Source: Pelosinus fermentans JBW45 (lineage in GTDB: Bacteria; Bacillota; Negativicutes; DSM-13327). From it: 64,000 bases of DNA. The notes below the pieces were generated by a model, which saw only the letters and a program-made list of their open reading frames with translations, was not told where the DNA came from and ran no database searches. Positions 43,350 through 52,257 of this stretch are shown piece after piece; positions within the stretch are counted from its first letter, which is position 1, and every line of letters starts with the position of its first letter. The DNA lies in assembly GCF_000271665.2 (NCBI RefSeq), contig NZ_CP010978.1, positions 404,501 through 468,500 on the forward strand. Direction: 5' to 3'. Made by a program: the position numbers and the translations under genes.

Positions 43350-45290
43350 TTATAATTTCATCGTTAAGTCTACGTGAATAAAGGCTCCAGGCAAGGATAG
43401 AGCATCGTCCTTGTGGTTGAAGATATTATCGATGCCGAGTAAGATTGTTTGGTTTTTCGTAAGCTGTTTTTCTACATTCATATTCCACAAGGTATAAGAT
43501 GTATTGGTTGATACATTTGCAGCAGGCTGGAACCAATAATGCAGATAGGAATCCACCCACAGGTTAGCAGTCAGCGTTTCTGACTGGCGATAGGAAACAC
43601 GGGAAGAGAGTTTGTGACGTGCACGGTTGTAGAGCCTAGTATTCGTCAAGTCGTTGGTAGCATCCAGATAGGTATAATTGCCGGACCAGGATAAGCGGTC
43701 GGATAGAGGTACAGAGATTTCGCCTTCGATTCCCTGAATCGTCGCACGGTTAATATTCTGGTATTTGACCGTAGCAGAGTCGACCCAAGCCTCATCGATC
43801 ATATCTGTGATTTTGCTGGTGAAGAAGGTCAGTTTGCTCTTCACGTTGCCGACATCCCGTTCAACAGACAGATCATAGGAGGTGGAGTCTTCCGGTTTTA
43901 GAGACGGATTTCCAAGGAGACTGACTAAATTTCCGTTTCTTGTGACATTCAGTTTTAGGTACAATTGATTCGGTGAAGGAACCCGGAAACCTTGTCCCGC
44001 GTTAAACTTCACGCGCCAGCCCGGTTCGGGAGTATAGGTTAAGCCGATTTTGGGACTCACATTGCTTTCAAATTTGTTGCTGTCGTCATAGCGAGCGGAT
44101 GCTACGGCAAGGAGTTTCGGGGATACAGTCCATTGGTCTTGCAGATAGACGGCAGAATAGTTGGTTTTGACTTCAGAACCTTCATAGACTTTACCATGAA
44201 ACACTTTGGTGAAGGTTCCTTGTCCTGTCTGAATTCCCGTACCGCGAAACAATTCAGGACGATATTCACCGCCTAAGGTTAGCAGGTGATCGTCGGATAC
44301 TTTTTTGCTAATACGGCCTTCCAGACCGGATATGGTGGTATAACCATAGACCGAGTTTATGTATTGCCCGCTTGTCCGGTTAACCGTGTCATTGTATTTA
44401 TTCCAAACGGAGCGGTAGGCATTGAAATAGAGTTCACCATCAGACAGGTCTTTCGTATAGCTGAGGGCATATTGACTGCGGTCGTTATTATCGCGAACAT
44501 CGGTACGAACGTTCCCCATTGCGGTTTGCAGGATTGCATATTCGCGAGTATCTTCTTCCATACGTGAGGCCGTAAAGGTAAGAGTTTCTTTGTCTGTAGG
44601 AGAGTATTCAAAGCGGGCGTTCATATTCTTTCGCTCGCCAAAAGGGGAATAGGTTGTTCCGTTACTCTTAAGGGATGCATCCGAATCAGAATAAGAGCCA
44701 GAAAGAGTCATGCCGAATTTCTCCTGTTTCCCGGAGTCATAGGTAAAGGAATAACGCCCGTTTCGGTCACCGGTACGAGCCAGAACGCCTTGATTGAGCC
44801 GCAGTGTAAAGGTTTCCTTTGATGCGGCTTTTGTAATAATATTAACCACACCGCCCAAGGCATCCGCACCGTACAGAGAAGTTACCGGTCCACGGACGAT
44901 TTCAATGCGCTCTACATTTTCCAGGGAGATTCGGTCCAGCTCATAATAGGGGTCCGGTTCTGCAGGAATTCGTTTCCCGTCGATCAAGATCATGGAATAA
45001 CGAGCGTCAAATCCTCGAATGGAAAGAGCTTCCCGTCCGTTTGCTCTCATGATGCTAACCCCAGCTGCGGAACCGATCACATCCTTTAGGATATGTGCTC
45101 CATAGGACTGGATGTCTTCCGCGGTGATCACTTCAACGGCAGCAGGAACGTCTTGAATGTTCATTGCCGTTTTCGTTGCGGTAACGACGACTTCCGGCAT
45201 CTCAAACTCATGAGAATCTGACGTTTCAGCATAGCTTTTCCCAGTGGATAGGAGTAAGGGAACGAGAAGGAGTAACAGTTTTTTATTCAC
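43350..45290 (-). CDS. TonB-dependent outer-membrane receptor
   Basis: A 646-residue protein with a GTG start (AGGAGG upstream) and a signal peptide ending near SYAE (residue 22). The TonB box region is PEVVVTATK (about 30-38). The plug domain has GVSIMRANGREALSIRGF, LIDGKR and ERIEIVRGPVTSLYGADALGG. A barrel of alternating beta strands follows, ending in VDLTMKL. Length and plug are BtuB-like. It imports a large substrate across the outer membrane, energised by TonB. Its place between an O-methyltransferase and an ECF S-component under a cobalamin-type riboswitch points to a corrinoid, while the Fur-like box leaves a metal chelate open. Confidence 0.9.
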   Translation of the reverse strand: MNKKLLLLLVPLLLSTGKSYAETSDSHEFEMPEVVVTATKTAMNIQDVPAAVEVITAEDIQSYGAHILKDVIGSAAGVSIMRANGREALSIRGFDARYSMILIDGKRIPAEPDPYYELDRISLENVERIEIVRGPVTSLYGADALGGVVNIITKAASKETFTLRLNQGVLARTGDRNGRYSFTYDSGKQEKFGMTLSGSYSDSDASLKSNGTTYSPFGERKNMNARFEYSPTDKETLTFTASRMEEDTREYAILQTAMGNVRTDVRDNNDRSQYALSYTKDLSDGELYFNAYRSVWNKYNDTVNRTSGQYINSVYGYTTISGLEGRISKKVSDDHLLTLGGEYRPELFRGTGIQTGQGTFTKVFHGKVYEGSEVKTNYSAVYLQDQWTVSPKLLAVASARYDDSNKFESNVSPKIGLTYTPEPGWRVKFNAGQGFRVPSPNQLYLKLNVTRNGNLVSLLGNPSLKPEDSTSYDLSVERDVGNVKSKLTFFTSKITDMIDEAWVDSATVKYQNINRATIQGIEGEISVPLSDRLSWSGNYTYLDATNDLTNTRLYNRARHKLSSRVSYRQSETLTANLWVDSYLHYWFQPAANVSTNTSYTLWNMNVEKQLTKNQTILLGIDNIFNHKDDALSLPGAFIHVDLTMKL

Positions 45291-45333
45291 GAAATGCCTC
45301 CTGTAATACGTTATAGAAATGTGGAAAAGTTCT

Positions 45334-46347
45334 CTACTTGGCTAGTGTATAGAATTCGCCCATTAGATTTTGGATAGCACCATCCAATGGTTTGATTTCC
45401 GTTTTCCGAAAACCTGCACTTGTAAGGGCGAGCTCAATGTTCGATCTGGTTTGTAAGATGTCAAGACCTGCAAGATGACTCGACAGCCAGCCAACAATGG
45501 ATTCTTTTGGCGATATATAGTCGTCGCTTACTCTATGGCTGACCAGATAAAGATAGCCTGAAGGGGTGAGAGCCTGTGCTATTTTCGTGGTCAGCTCTTT
45601 TAGATTTGCATTGGCAAAATCTAAGATTCCCGACGCGATAATCAGGTCGTAATTGCCACCGATGGGATCTGTCATAAAGTCGCCGCGCATGATGGATAGG
45701 CGATGTTCCAGATGCCCCTCTGCCACAAACTCTTCAGGAACATCGGCCACTCCGGGCTGTTCAAAAATGACGCCGGAAGCCAAAGGGAACTGGCGGACAA
45801 ATTCGATAGCCATCATTCCTGACCCTCCGCCAAGATCCAAAATCCGAAGGGGGGCAGTAGGCTCTACGAATTGTGCGGCAGCGCGCAAAAATGACTGAAC
45901 GCGGCCTGTACGGGCCTCTACTGCTGTTAAGCGTGCCAGCTTGCGAAAATCAAATAGCTCTTTGCCTTGATTCTGTTCTTGAATGGCTGGATCGGGTCCG
46001 AGGCGAACCAGTTCTTCCACTTGGTCGAGTCCTGTCATCTTGTTCCAGAAGGTCAGATATTCCCCTAAATAGTAAGGGCTGTTTTGACTGAGGAACAACT
46101 CTGTTTCTGGTGTATTTCGGAATTGGTGATTGTTTTTTTCCAGTAGACCGATTGCTGCCAGACTGTTCAGAAAGAGCGTAAGGTTTCTTTCATCATATCC
46201 GGTCATCGACGCGATTTTTTCTGTCGATGTATCGTGCTTTAGGTAATCAAATACCTTAAGGGAAATGCCAGCGAATAGGAGCTGCGTTTCTCTATACTGC
46301 TGCAGCATTCCAAGAAATTTTCTGGGACTATGGGTAGGATATTCCAT
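45334..46347 (-). CDS. O-methyltransferase family 2-type SAM enzyme
   Basis: A 337-residue protein from ATG 46347 (GAGGTG upstream); the longer frame to 46,386 lacks a ribosome site. It has the two-part layout of plant/fungal-type O-methyltransferases: an N-terminal winged-helix dimerisation domain (about 10-95; QLLFAGISLKVFDYL and TGYDERNLTLFLNSLAAIGLLE) and a C-terminal Rossmann domain with motif I ILDLGGGSGMMAIE. The terminal FRKTEIKPLDG is also typical. It heads the riboswitch-controlled operon. It could modify a corrinoid, porphyrin or chelator that the operon imports (inference). Confidence 0.8.
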   Translation of the reverse strand: MEYPTHSPRKFLGMLQQYRETQLLFAGISLKVFDYLKHDTSTEKIASMTGYDERNLTLFLNSLAAIGLLEKNNHQFRNTPETELFLSQNSPYYLGEYLTFWNKMTGLDQVEELVRLGPDPAIQEQNQGKELFDFRKLARLTAVEARTGRVQSFLRAAAQFVEPTAPLRILDLGGGSGMMAIEFVRQFPLASGVIFEQPGVADVPEEFVAEGHLEHRLSIMRGDFMTDPIGGNYDLIIASGILDFANANLKELTTKIAQALTPSGYLYLVSHRVSDDYISPKESIVGWLSSHLAGLDILQTRSNIELALTSAGFRKTEIKPLDGAIQNLMGEFYTLAK

Positions 46348-46397
46348 CGTAAACACCTCTTTCAAATTTGTTTGTATGCCTGGCATACAAATTGGTT

Positions 46398-46500
46398 AAA
46401 AAAAACAGCTTCTACCAAGCCGGGAAAAAATGAAATAAAGACCGCGCCGGTATTTCACCGGACTTCCCTATTAAGCCCCTAAGGGCACCTATCTCAACAG
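46398..46500 (-). ncRNA. Cobalamin-type riboswitch
   Basis: Read on the minus strand, the leader has GGTGCCC (46,489-46,483), then GGGGCTTAATAGGGAAG and the hairpin CCGG-TGAAATA-CCGG (46,461-46,447), followed by CGCGGTC. This is the conserved core of the cobalamin riboswitch family. The usual CCCGC-ACTGT segment after it is missing, so it is a shortened or variant class. The leader ends with CCCGGCTTGGTAGAAGCTG and a run of eight U, a possible terminator platform. It would switch off the methyltransferase/TonB/ECF operon when corrinoid is plentiful. Confidence 0.8.
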
Positions 46501-46502
46501 TA

Positions 46503-46517
46503 TGAAATTCATTCTCA
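46503..46517. promoter_or_regulatory. Fur-like box upstream of the riboswitch
   Basis: TGAAATTCATTCTCA; on the minus strand TGAGAAT-G-AATTTCA, which matches about 11 of 14 positions of the 7-1-7 Fur consensus. It lies just upstream of the riboswitch core. It may add iron control to the operon. Confidence 0.4.
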
Positions 46518-46634
46518 TCGTAGCAAATAATAATACGTTTGTCAACGAGATGTTATGATATAGATCATGATCTTTTCTATAATTTGGCAGCGGTAACAGT
46601 TGTTATAGTTACTGAATTTCGATACAATAAGGTC

Positions 46635-47084
46635 ATGAAGAAAAAATCTTATAGAGCGATGAGTAAGTTTATGCGGTTGATTGAAACAATTGCTAACAGC
46701 AAAATGAAACAGTTGGATTTTGGTGATGGTATCGTTCTATATCGAGGTGAGATTCACATGATTAGGGCGATCGGCGATCATCCAGGCATGTTTATTTCTG
46801 AAATAGCACGATATTTTGGTGTTACCCGGGCAGTTGTTTCGAAAAGTGTTTTGAAGATCGAAAAGAGCGGCTATGTGCGCAAAGTGATAGATCCTTTAGA
46901 TAAGAAGCGTGTTCAAGTTTACCTGACAGAGCGGGGAGAGGCCGCATATCAGGCTCATAACGCATTTCACTTGGAGAAAGACGATTATATTTTTGCGCAT
47001 TTGGAGGGCTTGAGTGCAAAAGAATTAGAAGCAGTCAGTGTGTTTTTAGACAAAGCACAGCAGATGATCGATCATCATTTTTGA
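46635..47084 (+). CDS. MarR-family regulator
   Basis: A 149-residue protein from ATG 46635 (AAGG upstream), preferred over a start at 46,539. The winged helix is MFISEIARYFGVTRAVVSKSVLKIEKSGYV (about 55-85, seen as two helices), with the wing DPLDKKRVQVYLTERG. The C-terminal helix carries a His-rich end (IDHHF), which could bind metal. It is divergent from the methyltransferase/TonB operon and may regulate it. Its stop region overlaps a possible upstream start of the next gene. Confidence 0.85.
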   Translation: MKKKSYRAMSKFMRLIETIANSKMKQLDFGDGIVLYRGEIHMIRAIGDHPGMFISEIARYFGVTRAVVSKSVLKIEKSGYVRKVIDPLDKKRVQVYLTERGEAAYQAHNAFHLEKDDYIFAHLEGLSAKELEAVSVFLDKAQQMIDHHF

Positions 47085-47131
47085 ATAAGAGTTGCCCTCA
47101 TCCTAAGGGGAACGTCTGGAAGGAGGCCGAT

Positions 47132-48565
47132 ATGAAGCAGATTGAACTCATTTCATTGCCATTTCATTCTGAACCGAAACCACAAAAAAGAGCCAGTGCA
47201 AAACCTGCTATTGAAAGGGAAGAACGAGGCAAGGAAGAAATCACCCCACCAAGCATACCGCAGGTTGATATTCTCGATCTTCGCAAACATCCTATAACCT
47301 ATACGGCTCATCAAGAAACAGCCCTCAAGGAAATCGCTTCTTTCTTATGCAGCAGTCAGGAATCGGTATATATCCTTTCCGGTTATGCCGGGACTGGCAA
47401 AACGACCATTGCTGAAAACATCGTCAAATATGGACTGGCTCTAGGCAAGGAGTGCATCATTACAGCCCCTACCAACCAAGCCGTCAAGGTGCTAAAGGAC
47501 AAATTCGGAGAAATCAAGGTTCTTTTTAAAACCCTTCACTCTACCTTGTATGGTTCTCCTGATGCTGATACTGGTGAATGGATAGCCAGTGTCAAGTTTA
47601 AAGCTTACCATGTCATTCTCGTTGACGAATCCTCCATGATCAGTAAAACCGTCTACGCCGATCTCATCAAGGAGGTTCAGTCTGCCCATGCAAAGGTCAT
47701 CTTCTTCGGGGACAGCTTCCAACTAGAACCCGTGGGCGATGACCCGGAGATATTGCGCAACCAAAATTTTGAACTCACCGAAGTGAAACGGCAGGGAGCC
47801 GACAGTGAAATTCTGCTTTACGCAACCTGCCTCAGAAATCTAAAGCAAGTCGTCATTCCCAATGCGTCCCGAGGAGAAGTACAGATATTAGGAAAGCAAG
47901 CTACTGCCAGAGCTTTTCTCCAGTCCGTCATTCATAATGAAAACAGCATCTTCATCATTGGCACCAACAAGGCAAGGCTTATCCTCAATCAAAAAGCCCG
48001 TGAGGTCAAATTCGGCAAAGAGATAACGGATGAACCACAAGAGGGGGATCGAATCCTCTTTATCGGCAATGGTACCTATTTCGTCAATGGCGATAAAATG
48101 ACTTTGGAGCAAGTCACCATCATTACAGAGAAGGTTCTTCCCATCAAAGGGACTTCCAAAGATTCTCCCAGCTTTGTTCGGGCTTATCTCATTATGAACT
48201 ATAATCACAAGATTCTTCTCCTGCCCGCCATAGAGAAGTCTTCTGTTTACCATGCGCAATTTCTGGAGGTCAATCAGCATTTTCCTGATGACTGGTACAA
48301 TAAAAACCCTATTACCTACAAATTTGAACTGTCCAAAGAGGTGTCCATTGCAACCTACGGCTACGTCATCACTGCCCACAAAAGCCAAGGCAGCCAATGG
48401 GAAAAAGTCTTTGTCCACCAAGATGCGTTTAGGAGTAACCCCCGCTGGCTTTATACCGCAGCCACCCGGGCAGAAAAAGAGCTTACGCTGACCATGGAAT
48501 CAAGCCCCTGCAAATGGACCTGGGATCAGATCATGAAAGCAGCAAATCATGCCTACAAGGAATGA
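47132..48565 (+). CDS. RecD-like/UvrD_C_2 DNA helicase
   Basis: A 477-residue protein starting at ATG 47132 (GGAGG 7 bp upstream). Motifs: Walker A GYAGTGKTT (84-92), motif Ia TAPTNQAVKVL, Walker B ILVDESSM, motif III FFGDSFQLEPV, and the UvrD_C_2 end with YVITAHKSQGSQWEKVFV and WLYTAATRAEKELTL. It resembles the helicase part of RecD2 or Dda-like enzymes, without the N-terminal RecD domains. It probably is an ATP-driven 5'-3' DNA helicase. It stands alone; a hairpin terminator follows its stop. Confidence 0.85.
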   Translation: MKQIELISLPFHSEPKPQKRASAKPAIEREERGKEEITPPSIPQVDILDLRKHPITYTAHQETALKEIASFLCSSQESVYILSGYAGTGKTTIAENIVKYGLALGKECIITAPTNQAVKVLKDKFGEIKVLFKTLHSTLYGSPDADTGEWIASVKFKAYHVILVDESSMISKTVYADLIKEVQSAHAKVIFFGDSFQLEPVGDDPEILRNQNFELTEVKRQGADSEILLYATCLRNLKQVVIPNASRGEVQILGKQATARAFLQSVIHNENSIFIIGTNKARLILNQKAREVKFGKEITDEPQEGDRILFIGNGTYFVNGDKMTLEQVTIITEKVLPIKGTSKDSPSFVRAYLIMNYNHKILLLPAIEKSSVYHAQFLEVNQHFPDDWYNKNPITYKFELSKEVSIATYGYVITAHKSQGSQWEKVFVHQDAFRSNPRWLYTAATRAEKELTLTMESSPCKWTWDQIMKAANHAYKE

Positions 48566-48607
48566 CAGCCTTGCACCAGTTTTCATTGCTGCAGGGCTGT
48601 CTTTCTT
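48564..48607 (+). terminator. Terminator after the RecD-like gene
   Basis: GACAGCCTTGCA (48,564-48,575) pairs with TGCAGGGCTGTC (48,590-48,601), one wobble, followed by TTTCTT. Confidence 0.8.
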
Positions 48608-48632
48608 AAAGATAGTGTTCCTAGTTAAGCGA

Positions 48633-48834
48633 ACTATGCGTTACGATATCTCTGCATTCGACTGATATTGGTAAAAAATACATCTCTGCCGATATAATTA
48701 ATGATCAAATAGGTTGCAGGAGTAATCACCAAACTTGCAGAACTAGAAAGTACAATCAGCAATGCGCTGATGGAATGAACGGATTCGTGCAATGTGTGCG
48801 TAAAGGTAATTCGTAAACGTACAATCCCTTCCTG
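48633..48834 (-). pseudogene. C-terminal remnant of a membrane protein
   Basis: A minus-strand frame of about 66 residues without a start codon contains a hydrophobic segment (ISALLIVLSSSASLVITPAT and the following YLIIN) and a polar end (NISRMQRYRNA), stopping at 48,633-48,635. It looks like the last helix of a lost membrane protein. I cannot name the family. It occupies much of the 500 bp gap before the NtrC-type gene. Confidence 0.4.
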
Positions 48835-48864
48835 TCATACAAGGGAGCTGCCGTGATAAGGGTA

Positions 48865-48881
48865 TTGGCACGTTTACTGCA
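48865..48881 (+). promoter_or_regulatory. Sigma-54 promoter of the NtrC-type regulator
   Basis: TTGGCACGTTTACTGCA: GG at 48,867-48,868 and GC at 48,879-48,880 with exactly ten bases between, a full match to the -24/-12 consensus. It lies 186 bp before the regulator start. A half site CGTAAACGTACAA (48,813-48,825) just upstream resembles the inverted repeat at 52,103-52,134. Autoregulation is inferred. Confidence 0.8.
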
Positions 48882-49066
48882 TAAGTAATTGATGATGAAC
48901 AAAATTAGCAGGCTAGTCTCAGAGCTAGAGTAATTGTGATAGAAAATTTGTAACTGGTATCGATGTATTTCACAATTTTGTCTAAGATGTACATACGTAA
49001 ACTGACGGCAGTATTCCCATAAAGACCCTTGAAATAAAGGGGGCCAGTGGGAGAAAGGAGTGTAGT

Positions 49067-50587
49067 ATGAACATTTTACTTGTTGATTATGCTACGGACA
49101 GCAGAGCGGGGATTGCAGGATTTTTGCGGGAAATGGGGCATCATGTCACGGAACGAGGCGACGTGGATGAAGCATATGCGACCTATACTGCAGGTGTTTT
49201 TTCCATGGTATTAACTGATATAAGAATGCCGGCAAAGCTGGGGGAAGATTTACTGCATCGTATAACGGCCCTGCCTGGTGAAAAAGCAGATGTTGTTTTG
49301 TTTACCAATTATGATGATCGAGGTTCAGCTGTCAATATTTTGCGGGAAGGGGCGTATGATTATCTATTAAAACCGGTTAACGTAATTGAATTGGCGGCGA
49401 TTACGGATCGGATTGCGGAACATCATTCCTTGCTTCGCGAGAATAAAGTGCTTACTGAGCGGTTCGGTGAAGAAGTGCAAGCTGCAACAGCTGAGACTCA
49501 GCGTGAAGTAGCCAGGCTCAAAAAGGTACTATCACAAACAGCTGGGCTCGATACGATAGGATTTTTCTCCGCAGAAATGAACCAGATTATGCGGCTGGCA
49601 AAGATATTTCATGAAGATCGATCCATACCGGTGCTTATCCAAGGAGAAACAGGAACGGGTAAGGAAATTATGTCAAGACTGATTCATTATGGTGACATGG
49701 CTACCCAGGAACCTTTTATTGATTTGAATTGCGCAGCGCTGACCGCCAATTTATTTGAAAGTGAACTGTTTGGTTATGAGCCCGGATCTTTTACCGGTGG
49801 TCTAACGAAAGGGCAAAAAGGGAAACTGGATGTGGCTCAAGGCGGTACTTTGCTGCTGGACGAGGTGGGTGAAATACCTTTAGAGCTGCAGGGGAAATTG
49901 CTGAGAGTCATACAGGAAAAGGAATTTTATCGCGTTGGCGGTTTAAAGAAAGTAAAAACAGATGTGAGGATTATTTGTGCTACCAATGCGGACTTGGAGC
50001 AGCGGGTAGAAGAGGGGACGTTCCGCCGGGATTTGTTTTTTCGGCTAAAAGTGGGACATTTAGTCATTCCCCCTCTTCGCGAGCGCACGGATGATATTAT
50101 TCCTCTTGCGCAGATGTTTCTAAAGCATTTTGCCAAGGAAAAAGGCAAGCACTTTCTTCGTATCAGCCCAAGTGCCGTTGATCTATTATTGGCTTACGAA
50201 TGGCCGGGAAATGTGCGTGAGCTGAGGAATGCAATGGAGTTGGCAGTGCTGATGTATGACGATGTAGAGCTTAAAGCCATGCATGTGAATTTGAATATGC
50301 AGCAGAAGGTGGCATCATCCCCAATCCCAATTGTAATATCTTCCGACTCCCAGCCCATTGATCCCAATCGTTTTTTCTTACCTGCAACAGGGATTGATTT
50401 GGAAGAATTTATCGACCGGATTGTCCATCAGTCTCTAGAAATGTGTCATGGCAATAAGACGGAGGCGGCTAAACATTTAGGAATCTCCAGGCGTTCCTTT
50501 TACTGTCGGTTGGAACGAAAAAAGGCAGCCAAGAAGCCTCTCCAGTTACAAACCGATTCTGTGAATGCTATAGTTCCAACAGCATAG
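49067..50587 (+). CDS. NtrC-type sigma-54-dependent response regulator
   Basis: A 506-residue protein: receiver domain (1-120; phosphoacceptor D51 in LTDIRMP), AAA+ sigma-54 activator domain (about 160-395; Walker A GETGTGKE 193-200, Walker B LLLDEVGEIP, sensor ICATNADLEQRV), and a C-terminal Fis-type helix-turn-helix (GNKTEAAKHLGISRRSFYCRLE). Two oddities: the acidic pair of the receiver is reduced to D7-Y8, and the sigma-54 contact loop GAFTGA reads GSFTGG (240-245). GAAAGGAG lies 8 bp upstream. It forms a pair with the kinase at 50,778 and probably drives both sigma-54 promoters. Confidence 0.9.
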   Translation: MNILLVDYATDSRAGIAGFLREMGHHVTERGDVDEAYATYTAGVFSMVLTDIRMPAKLGEDLLHRITALPGEKADVVLFTNYDDRGSAVNILREGAYDYLLKPVNVIELAAITDRIAEHHSLLRENKVLTERFGEEVQAATAETQREVARLKKVLSQTAGLDTIGFFSAEMNQIMRLAKIFHEDRSIPVLIQGETGTGKEIMSRLIHYGDMATQEPFIDLNCAALTANLFESELFGYEPGSFTGGLTKGQKGKLDVAQGGTLLLDEVGEIPLELQGKLLRVIQEKEFYRVGGLKKVKTDVRIICATNADLEQRVEEGTFRRDLFFRLKVGHLVIPPLRERTDDIIPLAQMFLKHFAKEKGKHFLRISPSAVDLLLAYEWPGNVRELRNAMELAVLMYDDVELKAMHVNLNMQQKVASSPIPIVISSDSQPIDPNRFFLPATGIDLEEFIDRIVHQSLEMCHGNKTEAAKHLGISRRSFYCRLERKKAAKKPLQLQTDSVNAIVPTA

Positions 50588-50777
50588 ATAATATAGTTGT
50601 TTTGTAAAAAGATGTCGAATGTATATAAATGTAATTTTTTTGAAGTGAATTGTAAGGAAAGCGATGGTCTGGGATCTGCAGTTTTTTTGTTGACAACCAG
50701 ATTTTCTGGAGACCGACAGCTCATGCAACCAAGTAGCTAATGATACTCTAAAATGTTGGAAATGAGGCGGTTCATAG

Positions 50778-52022
50778 ATGGATAAACAAAGAGAAAACCT
50801 AACTGCTGCAGATAAAAAATCAGAAGAAATCATAGAAGACAAGAGGGCTGTGCAAATTGCTGATCCTTCTAAAAATAGTGTTGCTGGCAAAGATACAGAG
50901 TTAGCTGCCAGTCAGGTCGGATACCAAGATTTGTTTGATAACATGCCCAATGGGTGTGTATACTACAAGGTACTACTTGACGAGGCAGAAGACCCTGTTG
51001 ATCTCGTATATATAAAAGTGAATTCTGCCTATGGAAGAAATATAGGTCGTTCCCTTAGTGAACTGATTGGCAAACGAGTGACAGCGGTTTTTCAAGAGTT
51101 GACTGGAGAGGGCTTTCCGTGTATGGAAACATATCTGAATGTGGCCTTGCTCGGGGAACCAGTGAACTTTACGCAATACTTTGACCAGCAAGACAAGTGG
51201 TATTCCATTTCTGCGTACAGTCCTCAGCCTGGTTATGTTGTTGAAATATCGGAAGATATTACTGAGCAAACAAAGGCAGAAGGTGAAAGACGTGAAAGAG
51301 AAAGGCAAGTGGCGTTAATCGAAAGAGTAGCTTCCTTGGGTGCCCTGGCTGCAGGAGTGGCCCACGAGATTAATCAACCGCTGCAAGCCTTGAAAATTAT
51401 GGCAGATAGTATGATTTATTGGTATGATAAGGGGAAAGAAACGAGTGTAGAAAAGGTGATTGAGAGCTGCCGGAAGATTTCGGTACAGGCTGGCTATATA
51501 ACTTCCATTGTTGAATGGATGCAGGATTCGGTAAATAAGGCTTGGTCTGACGCACCAGAAGAAGTAGATGTAAAGAAAATGATTCAGCGGGTATTAATTC
51601 TGGTTCAAGAAAGATTAAGAGCCCACGGCATTCAATTGCGTGAAAACAGTTGCGACAACTCCCTTATGGTATGGGGTGACAGCAGACGTTTAGAAGAAAT
51701 CGTAATCATTATTTTGGTGAATGCAATAGACTCCTTTGTTTGCGTTGATCAAGGCGCAAGGGAGATTCGTATTACTACCTCGTGTGTAGAAGAGCGCGCT
51801 GTAATAGAGATTAGCAACAATGGACCTGCTATTCCTGATGACATCATAGGGAAAATATTTGAGCCCTTTTTCTCCTCTTCAAAGTCTGGTACGAAACTAG
51901 GCATGGGACTTGCCATTGTAAAGTCTGTTGTTAATGCTCATAACGGTACAATTCAAGTCTTTAGTTCTAACCAGCAAGTGACATTTCGCATTGAGTTTCC
52001 GCAATATCGCCAATCGGTATAG
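50778..52022 (+). CDS. PAS-domain sensor histidine kinase
   Basis: A 414-residue soluble kinase with no membrane segments. After a polar N-terminus there is a PAS domain (about 50-165; DLFDNMPNGCVYYKVLLDE and the end GYVVEISEDITEQTKAE). Then comes the HisKA helix with phospho-His196 in GVAHEINQPLQALK, and the ATPase domain with N-box VNAIDSF, G1 NNGPAIPDDIIGKIFEPFFSS and G2 GMGLAIVKS. Lacking a membrane anchor, it senses an internal signal. It is the likely partner of the NtrC-type regulator 190 bp upstream. A strong terminator follows. Confidence 0.9.
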   Translation: MDKQRENLTAADKKSEEIIEDKRAVQIADPSKNSVAGKDTELAASQVGYQDLFDNMPNGCVYYKVLLDEAEDPVDLVYIKVNSAYGRNIGRSLSELIGKRVTAVFQELTGEGFPCMETYLNVALLGEPVNFTQYFDQQDKWYSISAYSPQPGYVVEISEDITEQTKAEGERRERERQVALIERVASLGALAAGVAHEINQPLQALKIMADSMIYWYDKGKETSVEKVIESCRKISVQAGYITSIVEWMQDSVNKAWSDAPEEVDVKKMIQRVLILVQERLRAHGIQLRENSCDNSLMVWGDSRRLEEIVIIILVNAIDSFVCVDQGAREIRITTSCVEERAVIEISNNGPAIPDDIIGKIFEPFFSSSKSGTKLGMGLAIVKSVVNAHNGTIQVFSSNQQVTFRIEFPQYRQSV

Positions 52023-52042
52023 CAGTCAGGATATAGAATTTT

Positions 52043-52092
52043 AAAATCACACCAAAGATAACCTGCGAGGGAGTCTTTGGTGTGATTTTTTC
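52043..52092 (+). terminator. 16-bp terminator after the kinase gene
   Basis: AAAATCACACCAAAGA (52,043-52,058) pairs perfectly with TCTTTGGTGTGATTTT (52,074-52,089), followed by TT. Confidence 0.9.
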
Positions 52093-52102
52093 TGCTTAAA
52101 TG

Positions 52103-52134
52103 AACCGTTACGTACAATGTTGTACGTAACGGTT
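52103..52134. promoter_or_regulatory. Perfect 15-bp inverted repeat: likely upstream activator site
   Basis: AACCGTTACGTACAA (52,103-52,117), two bases, then TTGTACGTAACGGTT (52,120-52,134). It ends 68 bp before the sigma-54 promoter at 52,202, the position expected of an NtrC-type binding site. A related half site lies near the promoter of the regulator gene. Confidence 0.8.
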
Positions 52135-52201
52135 GAACGAATCGGTTCAATGCGTATTTGATGAGCAAGGGCCCAATGTGAATATATGCCAGTTATAGGA
52201 G

Positions 52202-52217
52202 TGGCATGGTTATTGCA
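52202..52217 (+). promoter_or_regulatory. Sigma-54 promoter of the envelope gene cluster
   Basis: TGGCATGGTTATTGCA: GG at 52,203-52,204 and GC at 52,215-52,216, ten bases apart. It lies 142 bp upstream of the YtxH-like gene and 68 bp downstream of the perfect inverted repeat. Confidence 0.8.
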
Positions 52218-52257
52218 TAGTTAATAAGTAGTAATAGCTTTGGGAGAGAGGCGACCA

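Noticed and set aside
47888-48421. Minus-strand gene inside the RecD-like gene
   Set aside because: A 177-codon open frame opposite a well-supported helicase gene; no ribosome site or domain. A shadow of the real gene.
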